Source: Cronobacter malonaticus LMG 23826 (lineage in GTDB: Bacteria; Pseudomonadota; Gammaproteobacteria; Enterobacterales; Enterobacteriaceae). Taken from it: a DNA stretch of 64,000 nt. Below are positions 62,232 to 64,000 of the stretch, one piece after another. The position numbers and the translations under genes were made by a program. The notes beneath the pieces were generated by a model. The model searched no databases and was not told the DNA's origin. It saw only the letters and a program-made list of their open reading frames with translations. The stretch covers positions 248,001 to 312,000 of the forward strand of contig NZ_CP013940.1 in the NCBI RefSeq assembly GCF_001277215.2, written 5' to 3'. How positions within the stretch are numbered: position 1 is the first letter of the stretch; every line of letters starts with the position of its first letter.

Positions 62232-64000
62232 ATGGAAAATAAACATGGAGCGACCTTTCGCGCGCCGAAAGAGTTGCGAGCTAAAATGGGCCCGGTCTGT
62301 TTCGCCACGCTTCTGGCATTAGGCATGGTGCAAAGTGCCGGTGCGGCGATCACCGCAGATACCAGCGCAGCGAACCAGCCCGGAATTCATACCAGCACCA
62401 GTGGTGCCACGGTTGTGGATATTAATAAAGCCAGCAGTGAAGGCGTTTCACATAATATTTATTCCGAATTTAACGTCGATAAAAATGGAGTGGTACTGAA
62501 TAACAGCACGACAAATACGTCTACGCAGCAGGCAGGCAATATTAACGGGAACGCCAATCTGGCGGGGCAGAGCGCGACGATTATTCTTAACGAAGTTCGT
62601 TCTTCCGATCCGAGCCAGTTAAATGGCATGGTAGAAGTGGCTGGACAGTCTGCGCAGGTCATTATTGCTAACCCTTCTGGCATTACCTGTGACGGCTGTG
62701 GTTTTATTAATACTAACCATGCCACACTGACTACGGGCACAGCGAATTTCGATGATGCAGGCAAACTGACCGGTTTTGACGTTCAGAAAGGTCAGGTAAC
62801 TATCACTGGCGCGGGCATGGATGTTAATAACAGTGGTAAACCACTGATGACGGATATCTACGCACGCTCTGTAAAAGTAAATGCGAAACTTCAGGCAAAT
62901 AATCTCAATATCATCACGGGTGCGAACCGTATTAATACGAATGGCACTGTAAAAGAAACGCTTGAAGGCATCGGTGCTGCGCCTGCGGTAGCGCTGGATG
63001 TGTCATCGCTCGGCTCTATGTATGCCGGCAAAATTACCATGGTAGGTACTGATACGGGGGTAGGTGTACGTCTGGATCATGCAGATATTACCGCGCAAGA
63101 CCGGCTTTCGATTTCGACAGCCGGTAAGATTGAAAACAACAACAGCGTGATAGCATCAGGCAATGCTCTTACTATCAACAGCCAGTCCCTGGACAACAGC
63201 AACGGCGAAATCCGCTCAGATGCTGGTAGCCTTGTCATTAATTCCCGTCAGGATCTTAACAACCACAACGGTAAGATTTCTGGTTACGATGTGTCTGTTA
63301 ATGGCGGTGATACCAATAACACCGACGGAATCATTCAATCTAAAGGTAATCTGTCTCTGACGGGCTTTACGCTTGATAATCAAAACGGCGTAGTAAGCAG
63401 CGGTGACGATCTTAGTGTCAACTATAACTACAGTAACCATAACGATCCTTCCGTTTATGCCATTAAAAACGAGAATGGCGTGATGGCGTCTGCTGGCAAT
63501 ATGTTTATCCAGACGGTTAACCTGGATAACAACAGCGGCTTGATTACTGCAGACAAAGCGCTGTCTATTAGTGCTGCTAAGCTTGTTAACACAAATAGTG
63601 ATAACTTTGTCGCCAGTGAAAACTGGAAAGGCGTTAATCAGGCAGGGGGCATTTACGCCGGTGACAGTGAGGGGGCCAATACGCATTCTCATTACATGAC
63701 CGGTGAATCTATTATTAGCGTTGCATCGCTGGATAATGAGGCGGGTCGTATCGTTTCTACCGGTAAGAATACCGATCTGCATATCATGAGCAGCCAGGTG
63801 ATTAATAACAATGAAGGTATTATCGATGCGGCAAAATCGCTAACCATCGATCAGCGTAGCCAGTTTAACAACGGTAACGGTAAAGTGAGCGCCGCACAGG
63901 ACCTCAACATTAATGCTTATGACTTCTCGTCTGATGCTAAGGGCGAAATCAAAGCAAACAATATCAATCTGCACACCAGCGGTACGTTTAATAATAGTGG
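62232..64000 (+). CDS. TpsA filamentous hemagglutinin-type exoprotein, N-terminal part (runs out of window)
   Basis: Open frame from ATG at 62232 through the window end (589 codons seen). Signal peptide about 1-38 (MENKHGATFRAPKELRAKMG leading to a hydrophobic core and QSAGA), without the classic extended ESPR motif. The TPS secretion domain (about 40-290) has HNIYSEFNVDKNGVVLNNS, ILNEVRSSDPSQLNGMVEVA and the NPSGI motif at 147-151, followed by CDGCGF at 153-158, the CxxC-bearing TPS subtype. From ~300 on, repeats of LDN-x-G and AL-I type ~20-residue beta-helix rungs follow. The C-terminus, which would show an adhesin or a toxin domain, lies beyond the window. Confidence 0.93.
   Translation, partial: MENKHGATFRAPKELRAKMGPVCFATLLALGMVQSAGAAITADTSAANQPGIHTSTSGATVVDINKASSEGVSHNIYSEFNVDKNGVVLNNSTTNTSTQQAGNINGNANLAGQSATIILNEVRSSDPSQLNGMVEVAGQSAQVIIANPSGITCDGCGFINTNHATLTTGTANFDDAGKLTGFDVQKGQVTITGAGMDVNNSGKPLMTDIYARSVKVNAKLQANNLNIITGANRINTNGTVKETLEGIGAAPAVALDVSSLGSMYAGKITMVGTDTGVGVRLDHADITAQDRLSISTAGKIENNNSVIASGNALTINSQSLDNSNGEIRSDAGSLVINSRQDLNNHNGKISGYDVSVNGGDTNNTDGIIQSKGNLSLTGFTLDNQNGVVSSGDDLSVNYNYSNHNDPSVYAIKNENGVMASAGNMFIQTVNLDNNSGLITADKALSISAAKLVNTNSDNFVASENWKGVNQAGGIYAGDSEGANTHSHYMTGESIISVASLDNEAGRIVSTGKNTDLHIMSSQVINNNEGIIDAAKSLTIDQRSQFNNGNGKVSAAQDLNINAYDFSSDAKGEIKANNINLHTSGTFNNS

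Overview
The window is a chromosomal segment from a member of the Enterobacteriaceae, most likely Cronobacter or a close relative. The basis is E. coli-like gene order from the rrnE/metA region to the tyrB/yjbR region, very high protein similarity to E. coli families recognised by eye, GC-rich coding sequence, and a recurring palindromic repeat of the type gGGTGCGCTTCGCTTACCCacc. The genus is an inference; the family is secure.

Layout. 1-3933: distal part of an rRNA operon (16S 3' end, tRNA-Glu, 23S, 5S, terminator). 4243-15201: metA, the glyoxylate-shunt operon aceBAK, its repressor iclR (opposite strand) and metH. 15467-19203: yjbB, then on the minus strand an HI1419/HI1420-type toxin-antitoxin pair whose toxin is frameshifted, yjbD and a panS-like transporter. 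19366-24598: an RNA-repair locus with the sigma-54 activator rtcR, a divergent control region, a roughly 310-nt structured leader with a tRNA T-arm mimic, then slipin, rtcB and an RlaP-type nucleotidyltransferase. 24621-28567: lysC with its lysine riboswitch, a repeat-rich gap with an ERIC core, and pgi. 28949-32731: the yjbEFGH exopolysaccharide operon. 32884-33995: an acyltransferase/racemase pair where E. coli K-12 has psiE-xylE. 34203-42002: the divergent maltose regulon malEFG / malK-lamB-malM. 42185-57346: ubiCA, plsB, dgkA, lexA-dinF, yjbJ, zur, a cupin gene, a TraF-like barrel protein, dusA, pspG, qorA, dnaB, alr. 57637-58830: tyrB. 59277-64000: a two-partner secretion system (tpsB, then the start of tpsA) split by the core genes yjbQ-yjbR.

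How the genes work together. AceB, AceA and AceK form the glyoxylate bypass and its isocitrate dehydrogenase switch, with IclR operators visible at both aceB and iclR. MetA and MetH are the first and last steps of methionine synthesis. RtcR would sense damaged RNA through its CARF-type domain and switch on slipin-RtcB-RlaP from a sigma-54 promoter. The mal genes form one maltodextrin uptake system. TpsB is the outer-membrane exporter expected for the TpsA exoprotein.

The parts least explained by standard annotation are the rtc leader RNA, the broken toxin, the split secretion pair, and several repeat structures placed exactly at points where operon expression is known to step down.
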